This document shows, one piece after another, positions 39,378 through 49,407 of a stretch of DNA of 64,000 nt; the stretch's first letter is position 1, and each line of letters opens with the position of its first letter. The DNA is from Rhodoferax sp. (GTDB taxonomy: Bacteria > Pseudomonadota > Gammaproteobacteria > Burkholderiales > Burkholderiaceae_C), in the NCBI RefSeq assembly GCF_030646845.1, contig NZ_JAUSLE010000010.1, positions 1 to 64,000 of the forward strand. The letters are read 5' to 3'. Both the position numbers and the translations under genes were made by a program. Under the pieces are notes generated by a model, which saw nothing but the letters and a program-made list of their open reading frames with translations, ran no database searches and had not been told where the DNA came from.

Positions 39378-39421
39378 CCCCCGTCCCCTATGCCTTGATA
39401 GCTATCAATACGATAGCAAAA
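39373..39421 (+). repeat. Dispersed intergenic repeat, copy D
   Basis: CTAGCCCCCGTCCCCTATGCCTTGATAGCTATCAATACGATAGCAAAAT. Confidence 0.8.
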
Positions 39422-39429
39422 TGTCTTTG

Positions 39430-41040
39430 TCAGACGGCCGTGGCCCGAATCAGGTCGGCGGCTTTTTCCGCGATCATGATGGTCGGCGCGTTGGTGTTGC
39501 CCGACACCAGCTGCGGCATGATGGACGCATCGACCACGCGCAGGTTCTGAATACCGTGCACGCGCAATTCCGCGTCCACCACCGCCATGGGGTCGCTGGC
39601 CGGGCCCATTTTGCAGGTGCCGCAGGGGTGGTACTCGGTGTCGGAATGGTCGCGCAGGAACTGTTCGATCTGCGCCGGATTGTCGCGCTCCAGCGGGTAC
39701 AGCATCGCGCCGCGGTAGGGGGCAAACGCCTTGCTCTGCATGATGTCATGGCCAATTTGCGTGCCCTTGATCAGGGTGGCCATGTCGCGCGGGTCGGACA
39801 AGAACGCGGGGTCGATCAGCGGGGCGTTTTTGGCATTGGCACTTTGCAGCGTGACGGTGCCCCGGCTTTTGGGCCGCACCAGCGTGACGTGCAGCGTGTA
39901 GCCATGGCCCCGGTGGTTCTTGCGGGTGTGGTCGTCCACGATGCCGGTGCACAGCGCCAGCTGGATGTCGGGCGAGGGCTCGCTCTTGTCTGCAAACAGG
40001 AAAGCCTGCGATTCGGCGACGTTGCTGGTGATCATGCCGGTGCGCTGGTTGCGCCACTGGAAGATGCCGCGCACGATGGCCGCCAGCCCGGACAGCGACA
40101 GCCCGAAGGTGGCGTCCTTGCGCTGGGTGCGGTAGATCAGCACCGTCGTGATGTGGTCATGCAGGTTCTGGCCGACACCGGGCAGGTCGTGCACCACGGC
40201 AATGCCGTGCTGCTGCAGATGCGCCGCCGGGCCGATGCCGGAGAGCATCAGCAACTGGGGCGAGCCAAACGCTCCGCCCGACAGAATCACCTCGCGCCGG
40301 GCCCGCACCTGGCGGGTTTGCCCCGCCTGCTGGAACTCGGCCCCCACCGCGCGTTGGCCTTCCAGGACGATGCGCTGGGTGTGCGCCTGCGTGATGACGG
40401 TGAGGTTGGGCCGCGCCCGATGCGGCGTGAGGTAGCCCTTGGCGGCGCTCCAGCGTTCGCCATTTTTCTGCGTGACCTGGGCCGGGGCGCAGCCGAACTG
40501 GGAGGCGCCGTTGTAGTCCTTCGTGACGGGCACGCCCTGTTCGGTGCACGCGTCCAGAAACGCCTGGTTGATGACGCTGGGGCTGCGCAGGTAGCTGACA
40601 TTGAGCGGGCCACCGGTGCCACGGTAATCGTCGGCGCCAAAGCATTCGTTGTTCTCTGATCGCTTGAAGAGCGGCAGCACGTCGGCATAGGACCAGCCGG
40701 GGTTGCCCTGCGCCGCCCAGTGGTCGTAGTCCAGCCGGTTGCCCCGGGTGTAGACCATGGCGTTGATGGAACTGCTGCCACCGAGCACCTTGCCGCGCGG
40801 CTGGAAACCGCGCCGACCGTTCAGGCCCGGCTGCGGCACGGTCTGGTAGTTCCAGTTGTGAATGCCGAGTGCGGCGGTGGCGGCAAAACCCAATGGCGCG
40901 TGGATGAAAACAGAGGTGTCGGGTCCACCGGCTTCGAGCAGGCAGACGGAAACCGCCGGGTCTTCGGACAAGCGGCTGGCCACCACACAACCGCCTGCGC
41001 CGCCGCCGATCACGACGTAATCAAATTCCTGAATTTGCAC
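39430..41040 (-). CDS. GMC-family FAD-dependent alcohol/choline dehydrogenase
   Basis: FDYVVIGGGAGGCVVASRLSEDP, GRGKVLGGSSSINAMVYTRG-type motif, YHPCGTCKMG. Confidence 0.93.
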   Translation of the reverse strand: MQIQEFDYVVIGGGAGGCVVASRLSEDPAVSVCLLEAGGPDTSVFIHAPLGFAATAALGIHNWNYQTVPQPGLNGRRGFQPRGKVLGGSSSINAMVYTRGNRLDYDHWAAQGNPGWSYADVLPLFKRSENNECFGADDYRGTGGPLNVSYLRSPSVINQAFLDACTEQGVPVTKDYNGASQFGCAPAQVTQKNGERWSAAKGYLTPHRARPNLTVITQAHTQRIVLEGQRAVGAEFQQAGQTRQVRARREVILSGGAFGSPQLLMLSGIGPAAHLQQHGIAVVHDLPGVGQNLHDHITTVLIYRTQRKDATFGLSLSGLAAIVRGIFQWRNQRTGMITSNVAESQAFLFADKSEPSPDIQLALCTGIVDDHTRKNHRGHGYTLHVTLVRPKSRGTVTLQSANAKNAPLIDPAFLSDPRDMATLIKGTQIGHDIMQSKAFAPYRGAMLYPLERDNPAQIEQFLRDHSDTEYHPCGTCKMGPASDPMAVVDAELRVHGIQNLRVVDASIMPQLVSGNTNAPTIMIAEKAADLIRATAV

Positions 41041-41074
41041 TTGGGGCTACCTCATTGAATGAATTGAAAATGGG

Positions 41075-42517
41075 CTACTTGGTGAGGAAATCCAGGTACT
41101 TGGTCGCAAATTTCCCGTACGGCGGCCACATGAATTTGATCGCGCTGAACGGCGCCTGATAGAACACCGGGCGCATCTTGGAAAAGGTGACGAAACCTTC
41201 GTGACCGTGGTAGTGCCCCATGCCGCTGTCGCCCACGCCGCCAAAAGGCAGGTCATGCTGGCCGACATGAAACAAGCCGTCGTTGACGCTGACGCCACCT
41301 GACATGACGTGGTGCAGCAGGCGGTGCACCAGCGCCTTGTCATTGCTGAAGGGGTAGAGCGCCAGCGGACGGGGCCCGTCATTGATGGCCTGGATGGGTT
41401 CTTCAATGGCGTTGTAGGCAATGACCGGCAGCACCGGGCCAAAGATTTCCCGGGTGCGCAAGGCGCAGTCGGCGGGTGCATTGAGCACGATGTGCGGCGC
41501 AATCTTGCGGGTGATGGCGTCCCAGGCAGCGCCGGGCACGAGTTGCACCAGGGTGGCGCCGCGCGCCTGTGCTTCTTCCAGCGCGGCGACCACGCGGTTG
41601 AAGGAGCGCTCGTCAATCATGGAGGTGTAGTCGGGCGTGTCCAGGCGCGGGTAGCGCTCGGCCACGATGCCCTTTGCCATGGCGGTGAATTCGCTGACCT
41701 TGCCCGCGGGGATGTAGACGTGGTCCACCGTGGTGCAAATCTGCCCGGCGTTGAAGTACTTGACGAACAGCAGGCGCTCGGCCGCCTTGCGCAGGGGATA
41801 GTCCTCGCAAATGATGGCGGGCGACTTGCCCCCCAGTTCCAACGTGACCGGGCACAGGTTGGGGGCCGCGGCGGCCATGACGGCGCGCCCGGTGACCCCG
41901 GAGCCGGTGAACAGCAGGTGGTCAAACTTCAGCTTGGAGAACTCGATGCCGACGCCGCCGGTTTCATCGAAGAAGGCCAGCTTGTCCCGGGGAAAATAGC
42001 TGGGGCATTTTTCAATCAGGAGTTGAGCCAGGCGGCGGGAGTTTTCCGACATCTTCACCATCGAGCGGTTGCCGGCAGCAAAGGTGGCGATCAGGCCGCT
42101 GAAGGCGAGGTTGATCGGAAAATTCCAGGGCACGATGGCCCCGACGATGCCCAGGGGCTGCGGGATGATGCGGTTGCTGGCGCCCAGGAAGTTCTTCAGG
42201 TCGACGCCGCGGCGCTGCGGCTTCATCCATTTCTTCAGGTGCTTGAGGGTGTGGTCCACGCCGTCTACGACACTGAAAATCTCGGCAAACAGGGTTTCGT
42301 GGCGCGAGCGGTTGCCGTAGTCGGCGCTGATGGCGTCCACGATGGCATCGCGGTTGTCGCGGATGAAGGCCTTCAGCTTGAGCAGGTCGGTGCGGCGCTC
42401 GTCAAAGCTGGGGTAGGGGTGGGCAAAGTAGGCCGCACGCTGGAGCTTGAGGGTATCTTCGAGCGTGTTGCGGATGACATCGACCGGGGTGACGGAATGC
42501 AGGGGAGTGGCGGACAT
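41075..42517 (-). CDS. Coniferyl-aldehyde dehydrogenase-like ALDH
   Basis: IPQPLGIVGAIVPWNFPINLAFSGLIATFAAGN, VTLELGGKSPAIICEDYPLRKAAERLLFVKYFNAGQICTTVDHV. Confidence 0.88.
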   Translation of the reverse strand: MSATPLHSVTPVDVIRNTLEDTLKLQRAAYFAHPYPSFDERRTDLLKLKAFIRDNRDAIVDAISADYGNRSRHETLFAEIFSVVDGVDHTLKHLKKWMKPQRRGVDLKNFLGASNRIIPQPLGIVGAIVPWNFPINLAFSGLIATFAAGNRSMVKMSENSRRLAQLLIEKCPSYFPRDKLAFFDETGGVGIEFSKLKFDHLLFTGSGVTGRAVMAAAAPNLCPVTLELGGKSPAIICEDYPLRKAAERLLFVKYFNAGQICTTVDHVYIPAGKVSEFTAMAKGIVAERYPRLDTPDYTSMIDERSFNRVVAALEEAQARGATLVQLVPGAAWDAITRKIAPHIVLNAPADCALRTREIFGPVLPVIAYNAIEEPIQAINDGPRPLALYPFSNDKALVHRLLHHVMSGGVSVNDGLFHVGQHDLPFGGVGDSGMGHYHGHEGFVTFSKMRPVFYQAPFSAIKFMWPPYGKFATKYLDFLTK

Positions 42518-42586
42518 GGGGTACCTCTTTTTGAATATGGCTGAATTGTTCGCGGGGTCGCAAAACCGTGGCTGACCGGGCTGGTC

Positions 42587-43342
42587 TCAGGTCCGGTAGC
42601 CGGGGTCCATGCGGTCGAGCTTGCGCAACAGGGCCGGCCAGGCCAGCGCGGCGCCCATGCCAGCCGTGGCCACCTTCATGACGCTGGCGATGCCGGCCAC
42701 GATCTGCGGGTTCACCAGGGTCAGTTCCCCACCGGCCTGGGCGTCGATCTGGATGCGGCAGGTATTCTCGAACGTGTACATGGCCAGGAACGCGTCGGGA
42801 ATAGTCTTGCCGACGGTGAGCAGGCCGTGGTTGCGCAACATCAAGTAGTTGGCATTGCCCAGGTCGGCCTGCAGGCGTGGTTTTTCCTCGTCGCGCAGCG
42901 CCACGCCTTCGTAGGCATGGTAGGCCAGTGAGCCCAGAACAAAGGTGGATTGCTGGCTGATCGGCAGCACGCCGCATTTCTGCGCGCTCACGGCCACACC
43001 GGCGCGGGTGTGGGTGTGCAGCACGCAGCCGGCGTCTTCACGCACCTGGTGGATGCAGCTGTGGATGGTGAAGCCGGCCGGGTTCACCGGATAGGGCGAG
43101 TCGCTGAGTTTGTTGCAGTGCTGGTCGATCTTGACCAGGCTCGAGGCCGTGATTTCGTCAAACATCATGCCGTAGGGATTGATCAGGAAGTGGTGTTCCG
43201 GGCCGGGAATGCGGGCCGATACGTGGGTGAACACCAGGTCGCTCCAGCCATAGGCGGCCACCAGCCGGTAACAGGCGGCGAGGTCGCAACGCAGCTGCCA
43301 TTCTTCGGCGCTGACAACTTCTTTGAGTGAGGGGATGTGCAT
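42587..43342 (-). CDS. Class II aldolase/adducin family protein
   Basis: LAACYRLVAAYGWSDLVFTHVSARIPGPEHHFLINPYGMMFDEITASSLVKID, LHTHTRAGVAVSA, LMLRNHGLLTVG. Confidence 0.9.
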   Translation of the reverse strand: MHIPSLKEVVSAEEWQLRCDLAACYRLVAAYGWSDLVFTHVSARIPGPEHHFLINPYGMMFDEITASSLVKIDQHCNKLSDSPYPVNPAGFTIHSCIHQVREDAGCVLHTHTRAGVAVSAQKCGVLPISQQSTFVLGSLAYHAYEGVALRDEEKPRLQADLGNANYLMLRNHGLLTVGKTIPDAFLAMYTFENTCRIQIDAQAGGELTLVNPQIVAGIASVMKVATAGMGAALAWPALLRKLDRMDPGYRT

Positions 43343-43566
43343 GGGGGCTCCGATAGGGGTGTTTTGCACCCTGTTGAATGGTCAGGGGACGAAGGGTATG
43401 CGCGGTCTGGAGGTTCAACTGTCCAGAATTTGACAATCAAGGGTAATCACTAGCAGGAAATGGGGAGGGCATTCCAAAATCGACGCCCCTTGCGCCATGT
43501 CGGCCAGGCCCTGGATCAGTGGCGTGCCGGGGCCCGACCCTGCGGCTTGCCAGCCTGCCGTCCTGC

Positions 43567-44547
43567 TCAGTGGGTGAGTTGGCGGTCCGCGTTGTGGGCG
43601 CCCGCTGCCAACCTGAATTCGCTGGGACTGCAGCCGGTGTGCTCGCGAAAGACCCGGCTGAAGTGGGACAGGTTGTTGAAGCCCCAGGACAGCGCAATGT
43701 CGGTAATGGGCCGTGCCTGCGGCCCGGTTTGCTGCAGCTCGCGAATGCAGGCCTCGAGCCGCAGGCGCAGGATGTGGCTGGCCAGCGTGTCGTCGTCCCC
43801 CGCAAAGGCATTGTGCAGGTGGCGCTTGCTGCAATTGAGGGCGTGGGCGATGTGCTCCACCGACAGGGCCGGGTCGCGCAGGTTCAGGGCGATGTAACCC
43901 CGAATGCGGTCTTTCAACACCTCACGTTGCGTCAGCGCGGTTTGCTGGCCCGACAGTTCGATCAGCGAGAGCCGCACCAGCTGGGCGATCAGTTCACCGG
44001 CACCCCGCGCCGCGTCGGCGCTCATGTGGGGCAATTCCTGGTAGGTGCTGCGCATGGTCGCCAGTGCCACCCGGGAGATGCCGCTGGCGCCACCCACGTA
44101 ACGCGCCATCAGATTGTCCAGACGCAGGCCGCGCTCCATGATCTGGGCCTTGGGCAACATCACGATCAGGTGCTCCACCCGTTCGGGGTTGTGCACCTCA
44201 TAAGAGCCCGTGGTGTCGTAAATGGTCCAGGCACCGGGGCTGACCCAGGCCTGGCGTCCGAGTTGCTCAACGCCGGCACGTCCATGCAGCGGGGCCACGA
44301 TTTTCAGATAGCCGGCATCGCTGGCGCGCACCATGTCCTGCGTGCGGACCACGCGGTGGCGATTGGCCTCCAGTTTGGTCAGGATGACATCCCCGGCATT
44401 CACGGACGCCATGTGGCCATCGAATTCGGTGTCGCCATAGAGGTCGGATTCCAGGCCACCGAAGTGCTTCCAGATCCATTCACGCCACACCGGCGCCCGC
44501 TCGCGTGGGGCGATATGGTCGGTCGTGACGACAAGCGAAGCGGGCAT
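43567..44547 (-). CDS. AraC-family transcriptional regulator
   Basis: C-terminal AraC HTH: LSVEHIAHALNCSKRHLHNAF..., ITDIALSWGFNNLSHFSRVFREHTGCSPSEFR. Confidence 0.92.
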   Translation of the reverse strand: MPASLVVTTDHIAPRERAPVWREWIWKHFGGLESDLYGDTEFDGHMASVNAGDVILTKLEANRHRVVRTQDMVRASDAGYLKIVAPLHGRAGVEQLGRQAWVSPGAWTIYDTTGSYEVHNPERVEHLIVMLPKAQIMERGLRLDNLMARYVGGASGISRVALATMRSTYQELPHMSADAARGAGELIAQLVRLSLIELSGQQTALTQREVLKDRIRGYIALNLRDPALSVEHIAHALNCSKRHLHNAFAGDDDTLASHILRLRLEACIRELQQTGPQARPITDIALSWGFNNLSHFSRVFREHTGCSPSEFRLAAGAHNADRQLTH

Positions 44548-44751
44548 GTGGTTCTGCGTGAGTGGGGGGTTGCGGTGCTTCCGAATTATGGGCTGTGTGC
44601 CCCGTTTTGTCCCGGAGCGGAATTCAGGGTTAACCCGTGGCGCTGTGCGCGATTGATCAAGTGGATATTGCGCGCTGAGCAAAGCGCCTGTGGATCGGGT
44701 CTCCTACTATCTGTGCTCCAAGCCCCGGGGTGGGCCTACAAAGGAGACATC

Positions 44752-45951
44752 ATGGTTCAACAATCCAAACGCACCTTGCTCAAGGGCGCGGCTGCCGCAG
44801 TCGGGGCGGCTACTTTTGCCCCCCAGCTATTTGCCCAGGAAAAGCCCGTGCGAATCGGCTACGCCATCGCGCGCACCGGCCCGTGGACGGGCGGTGCCCA
44901 GATCAGCCAGGAGCCCAATTACCTGTTGTGGGCCGAGCAGCAGAACGCGGCGGGTGGCCTGAATGTCAAGGGCGTCAAACGCCCGATCGAGCTGATCAGT
45001 TCCGACGACCGCAGTGACATCGAAACCTGTGTTCGCTCTTACGAGAAACTGATGGGCAGCGACAAGGTCGACCTGATCCTGCCGCCCTGGGGCTCGAACG
45101 CCAATTTCGCCGTGGCGCCTCTCGCCAATCGCATGGGCTACCCCGTGCTGGCGCCCACCGCGCTGTCGCGCAAGCTGGTCGAGATGAAGTTGCCCAATTT
45201 CTTTTTGCTGCTGCAGCAGCCGGACCGCATGGTCGGTGCCCTGGTGGACATGCTGGTGGCCAATGGCGTCAAGACGCTGGCGGTGATCTACGTCGATGAC
45301 CTGTTCGGCCTTGAGAATTATGCGGCGCTGAAGATTGCGCTCAGGGGCACCGGCATCCAGATCGTGGAAGAGAAAAGTTACCCCGGCGACATCAAGGACC
45401 TGTCGCCCGTGCTGCGCTCCATCAAGGACAAGAACCCCGATGCGTTCGTCGGTCTGAGCTACCCGCCCGACACCATTCTGGCCAGCAAGCAGTCCAAGGA
45501 GAGCGGCTTCAATCAGAAGTTTTACTACGCTTCGGTGGGCACGGCATTCCAGCTGTATCGCAACGTGATGACGCCCGCCGGGGCCGAAGGCGTGCTCGGC
45601 ATGGGTTCCTGGAACAGCAAGACCAGCCCGGCTGCCAAGGCCTATTTCGATGCCCATACCAAGAAATTCGGCGGCAAGGAGCCGGATCGCTGGGCCAGCG
45701 GCCACTGCTGGGCGGGCCTTGAGATCATGCAGGCGGCCGTCGCCAAGGTGGGTCTGGACCGCAAGGCGATCCGCGACTACGTGGCCGCAACGACGCACAA
45801 GACCATCATTGGCGATGTCAAGTTCACCGGCAGCGAAAACACCGCCACGCCGGGCACCGTGGGCCAGTGGCAGAACGGCGAGTTTGAGGTGGTCTGGCCG
45901 GCAAAAATCGCCACGGCCAAGCTCAACCCGAACAAGCCGGCCTGGAAATAA
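44752..45951 (+). CDS. Branched-chain amino acid-type ABC substrate-binding protein
   Basis: Signal-like KRTLLKGAAAAVGAATFAPQLFA; RIGYAIARTGPWTGGAQISQEPNYLLWAEQQNAAGGLNVKG. Confidence 0.9.
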   Translation: MVQQSKRTLLKGAAAAVGAATFAPQLFAQEKPVRIGYAIARTGPWTGGAQISQEPNYLLWAEQQNAAGGLNVKGVKRPIELISSDDRSDIETCVRSYEKLMGSDKVDLILPPWGSNANFAVAPLANRMGYPVLAPTALSRKLVEMKLPNFFLLLQQPDRMVGALVDMLVANGVKTLAVIYVDDLFGLENYAALKIALRGTGIQIVEEKSYPGDIKDLSPVLRSIKDKNPDAFVGLSYPPDTILASKQSKESGFNQKFYYASVGTAFQLYRNVMTPAGAEGVLGMGSWNSKTSPAAKAYFDAHTKKFGGKEPDRWASGHCWAGLEIMQAAVAKVGLDRKAIRDYVAATTHKTIIGDVKFTGSENTATPGTVGQWQNGEFEVVWPAKIATAKLNPNKPAWK

Positions 45952-45952
45952 G

Positions 45953-46828
45953 TTGTCGGTTACTGCCTGGCTTGAACTGATTGCCTCCGGTCTCATCACC
46001 GGTGGCATCTACGCGCTCGTCGCGCTCGGACTCAATTTGCAGTACGGGCTGATGCGCATCCTGAACATTGCCCATGGTGAATTCCTGATGGTGGGCGCTT
46101 ACCTGACTTGGATGGCGCAGAGCACGCTGGGACTTTCGCCGCTGTTGATGGTGCCGGTGTCTTTTGGGGTGATGATGGCGCTGGGCGTGGTGATTCACTG
46201 GCTCACCTTTCGCCGCCTTACCGCCACCTCGCCGAACCTCGACATTTTTGAGGCGCGCGGCCTGATGGTGGCGTTCGGCCTGATGTTCCTGGTGCAGAAC
46301 TTCGCCTCCTACATGTGGGGTGGCGACCTGCGCGGCTACGACTACCTGACCGACCCGGTGAAGCTGGGCGATGCCCAGTTTGCCGGCAACAAGCTGCTGG
46401 TGTTTGGTCTGGCCCTGCTGTTCAGCGGCGCCCTGATTGTGCTGTTGCGCTACACGCTGCTGGGCAAGGGCGTGCGGGCGCTGATGCAGTCGCCGGTGGG
46501 CGCGCAACTGGTCGGCATCGACACCAAACGCCTGCACCCGCTGATGTTCGGCATCGGTCTGGGCCTGTCCGGCGTGGCCGGTTGCCTGCTGTCCATGGCC
46601 TACACCATCACCCCATCCATGGGTGAGCCTTACACCGTCACCGCGCTGATCGTCATCACGCTGGGCGGCTTTGGCAGCATGAGCGGCGCGCTCGCGGGCG
46701 GCCTGCTGCTGGGTGTGATTGAAGCGCTGGGCATGCATTTCAGCAACCCGTCGCTCAAGGCTTTGCTGTCCTACAGCGTGTTCATTGCCGTGCTGTTGTT
46801 GCGGCCGCGTGGCTTGTTTGCAAAATAA
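45953..46828 (+). CDS. Branched-chain amino acid ABC permease LivH-type (TTG start)
   Basis: ELIASGLITGGIYALVALGLNLQYGLMRILNIAHGEFLMVGAY; ITLGGFGSMSGALAGGLLLGVIE. Confidence 0.92.
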   Translation: MSVTAWLELIASGLITGGIYALVALGLNLQYGLMRILNIAHGEFLMVGAYLTWMAQSTLGLSPLLMVPVSFGVMMALGVVIHWLTFRRLTATSPNLDIFEARGLMVAFGLMFLVQNFASYMWGGDLRGYDYLTDPVKLGDAQFAGNKLLVFGLALLFSGALIVLLRYTLLGKGVRALMQSPVGAQLVGIDTKRLHPLMFGIGLGLSGVAGCLLSMAYTITPSMGEPYTVTALIVITLGGFGSMSGALAGGLLLGVIEALGMHFSNPSLKALLSYSVFIAVLLLRPRGLFAK

Positions 46829-46844
46829 GAAGAAGAAAAAGAAG

Positions 46845-47822
46845 ATGACCAATCGCCAGATTCTTGTGCGCGACCTGCTGGTCCTGCTGGCCTTTGCCGG
46901 CTGGGCCATGGCGCTGCCGCATTACGGCAGCGAGTTCGTGGTGTCGATGGCGCTCACCTGTCTGATGTACGTGGCGCTGTCGTCGAGTTGGGGACTGTTC
47001 TGTGGCAGCACGCGCTACCTGTCGCTGGCCACCTCGGCCTTCTTCGGCATTGGCGCCTACACCAGCGCCCTGGCGCTGGAAAGCCTGTCGTGGCTTGAAT
47101 CCATTGCGCTGGGCGCTGGGCTGGCCACCGCGGTGGCTGTGGTCATGGGGGCGGCGGTGCTGCATTTGCGCGGCACCTACTTCGCGGTGCTGACTTTCGG
47201 CATGACCGAGTTGATCCGCCACGCCGTGACTTATTTCGAGAAGAAGGTCACGGGCACCGTGGGTCGGGTGCTGACCGTGATCCCGGACCGCGACACGATC
47301 TACCTCACGGTGCTGGCACTGGCGGTGCTGGCGGTGCTGGTGTCCATCATCGTGCGCCGCAGCCGCTTCGGTCTGGCGCTCATGGGCATTGGGGCCGATG
47401 AGCAGCGCGCCCAGACGCTGGGCGTGAACACCCGCCTGATCAAGATCATGGGTTTTGCCATCACGGCGGCCTTTGCCGGTGCCGTCGGCGCCGCCATGGC
47501 GGTGCGCTGGACCTACATCGATCCGCACACGGTGTTCAACCCGTTCATCGGTTTTCAAACCGTGCTGATTGCCCTGATTGGGGGCGCGATGACGCTGTGG
47601 GGGCCGCTGATTGCCGCGATCGTGTTCAGCGTGCTGGCCGAGACGCTGCGCCTGCAGGCACCGCAGATCTACATGATGTCGCTGGGCCTGTTGCTGATTC
47701 TGAGCGTGCTGTACCTGCCGGGCGGCCTGGCCTCGCTGCGCTGGAGCACCTTTGGCGGCTGGTGGCGTGGCAGCCGTCAGTGGGTGCGTGAGGCAAGCGC
47801 GCGGGAGCGCAAGAATGTCTGA
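46845..47822 (+). CDS. Branched-chain amino acid ABC permease LivM-type
   Basis: SSWGLFCGSTRYLSLATSAFFGIGAYTSAL; RSRFGLALMGIGADEQRAQTLGVNTRLIKIMGFAITAAFAGAVGAAMA. Confidence 0.92.
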   Translation: MTNRQILVRDLLVLLAFAGWAMALPHYGSEFVVSMALTCLMYVALSSSWGLFCGSTRYLSLATSAFFGIGAYTSALALESLSWLESIALGAGLATAVAVVMGAAVLHLRGTYFAVLTFGMTELIRHAVTYFEKKVTGTVGRVLTVIPDRDTIYLTVLALAVLAVLVSIIVRRSRFGLALMGIGADEQRAQTLGVNTRLIKIMGFAITAAFAGAVGAAMAVRWTYIDPHTVFNPFIGFQTVLIALIGGAMTLWGPLIAAIVFSVLAETLRLQAPQIYMMSLGLLLILSVLYLPGGLASLRWSTFGGWWRGSRQWVREASARERKNV

Positions 47823-48561
47823 AGTATTACTCGACGCCCGTGACATCACGGTGCGCTTTGACGGCCTGACGGCGGTGGATGCGGTCAGTGCCACCTTTCG
47901 CACGGGCGAGCTGGTGGGCATCATCGGGCCGAACGGCGCCGGCAAGACCACGTTCTTCAACGCGATCTCGGGCGTGATCGCGCCGACCTCGGGCCAGCTG
48001 ATCACGGGCGGGCGCAATCTGAGTGGCAAGGGCCCGCACCGCTATGCGTCGGCCGGCATTGCACGCACCTTCCAGACGCCGCGCGTGTTTCCTGACATGC
48101 CGGTGGTGGCCAACATCGACTTCGGCCTGAAGTTTGCCGGGCGCCATCGCAAGGGTTCCTGGCATTTGCGCGATGCGTTGAGCATTGTGGAACTGATCGG
48201 CCTGAGCCATCTGGCCGACCTGCCGGCGGGCGCCATCACCCCATCGCAACAGCGCCTGCTGGAGATTGGCATGGCGCTGGCGACGCGGCCGCGCCTGCTG
48301 CTGCTCGATGAGGTGGCGGCCGGTCTGACCGAGGCCGAGGTGGAGGCCATGGCGCAGCTGATCCGCCGCATGCGCGATGAGCTGGACCTGACGGTGGTGT
48401 GGATCGAGCACGCGGTGACGACGCTGTTGCGCCACGTGGAGCGCGTGATCGTGCTGCACCAGGGCCGCAGAATAGCTGACGGCACGCCCGCGGAAGTGGT
48501 GCGCAATGCCGAGGTCATCGAAGCCTATCTGGGCGACGAGATGGTGGAGGCCGCAGCATGA
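47815..48561 (+). CDS. ABC ATP-binding protein LivG-type
   Basis: IIGPNGAGKTTFFNAISGVI, Walker B LLLLDEVAAGLT. Confidence 0.92.
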   Translation: MSEVLLDARDITVRFDGLTAVDAVSATFRTGELVGIIGPNGAGKTTFFNAISGVIAPTSGQLITGGRNLSGKGPHRYASAGIARTFQTPRVFPDMPVVANIDFGLKFAGRHRKGSWHLRDALSIVELIGLSHLADLPAGAITPSQQRLLEIGMALATRPRLLLLDEVAAGLTEAEVEAMAQLIRRMRDELDLTVVWIEHAVTTLLRHVERVIVLHQGRRIADGTPAEVVRNAEVIEAYLGDEMVEAAA

Positions 48562-49373
48562 TGTGGTTCGAACCCACCCCCTTCGTGCTGGGCGGATCAA
48601 AGCGCGCGCATCTCAAGGTCAATGGCTTGAGTGCCGGCTATGGCCCCTTTCTGGTGCTGCGCGACCTCAAGCTTGAAGTCAAGCCCGGCCTGACGGTCAT
48701 CCTGGGCCCCAATGGCGCCGGCAAGACCACCTTGCTCAAGGCGCTGGCCGGCCTGATTGGGCGCGGCGGCGAGGTGCTGCTGGACGAGAAAAAGCTGCCG
48801 GAAAAGACCAACGAGATTGTGAAATCCGGCATGGCGCTGGTCGCCGAGGGCCGCCAGCTGTTCCCGCAAATGACGGTCACCGAGAACCTGGAACTTGGTG
48901 GCTGGCTGGTGAACAAAGCAGAACGTGCCAGCCGGCTGGAGCAGGCGCTCACTGACTTTCCAAAATTGCGCGAACGCGCCCAGCAACTGGCCGGCACCAT
49001 GAGTGGCGGCGAGCAGCAGATGGTGGCCGTGGCGCGCGCCATGATGAGCGCGCCGCGCTTGTTGATGCTGGACGAGCCATCACTCGGCCTGGCGCCGAAG
49101 ATGGTGGACGAATTGCTGGCGATCGTTCGGCGCATTGCCGATGCCGGCACCACCGTGCTGATGGTGGAGCAGAACGTCAAGAAGGCACTGGCGGTGGCCG
49201 ACCGCGGCTATGTGATGGAGCGCGGCATGCTGCTGGCCAGTGGGCCGGCCGCGTTGCTGGCGCGCTCCAGCGTGATCCGGGAGGCCTACCTGGGTGTGGA
49301 TACGGCAGGCAAGACGGCTGCATCAGGGGCGGGTGACGCCGCCAGCCGCCGGGCGGTTTCCGCCACGGCTTGA
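48558..49373 (+). CDS. ABC ATP-binding protein LivF-type
   Basis: ILGPNGAGKTTLLKALAGLIG, MSGGEQQMVAVARAMMSAPRLLMLDEPSLGLAP. Confidence 0.92.
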   Translation: MMWFEPTPFVLGGSKRAHLKVNGLSAGYGPFLVLRDLKLEVKPGLTVILGPNGAGKTTLLKALAGLIGRGGEVLLDEKKLPEKTNEIVKSGMALVAEGRQLFPQMTVTENLELGGWLVNKAERASRLEQALTDFPKLRERAQQLAGTMSGGEQQMVAVARAMMSAPRLLMLDEPSLGLAPKMVDELLAIVRRIADAGTTVLMVEQNVKKALAVADRGYVMERGMLLASGPAALLARSSVIREAYLGVDTAGKTAASGAGDAASRRAVSATA

Positions 49374-49407
49374 ACAATTTATCAATTTTTACCCAAGGAG
49401 ATCCATC

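Noticed and set aside
39322-42544. Long plus-strand ORFs (445 aa and 411 aa) antisense to the GMC oxidoreductase and ALDH genes
   Set aside because: Mirror ORFs caused by high GC codon usage; His/Gly/Gln-rich translations without domains
44827-48029. Long minus-strand ORFs (393, 328, 415 aa) antisense to the Liv transporter genes
   Set aside because: Antisense to clearly conserved genes; low-complexity translations typical of shadow ORFs
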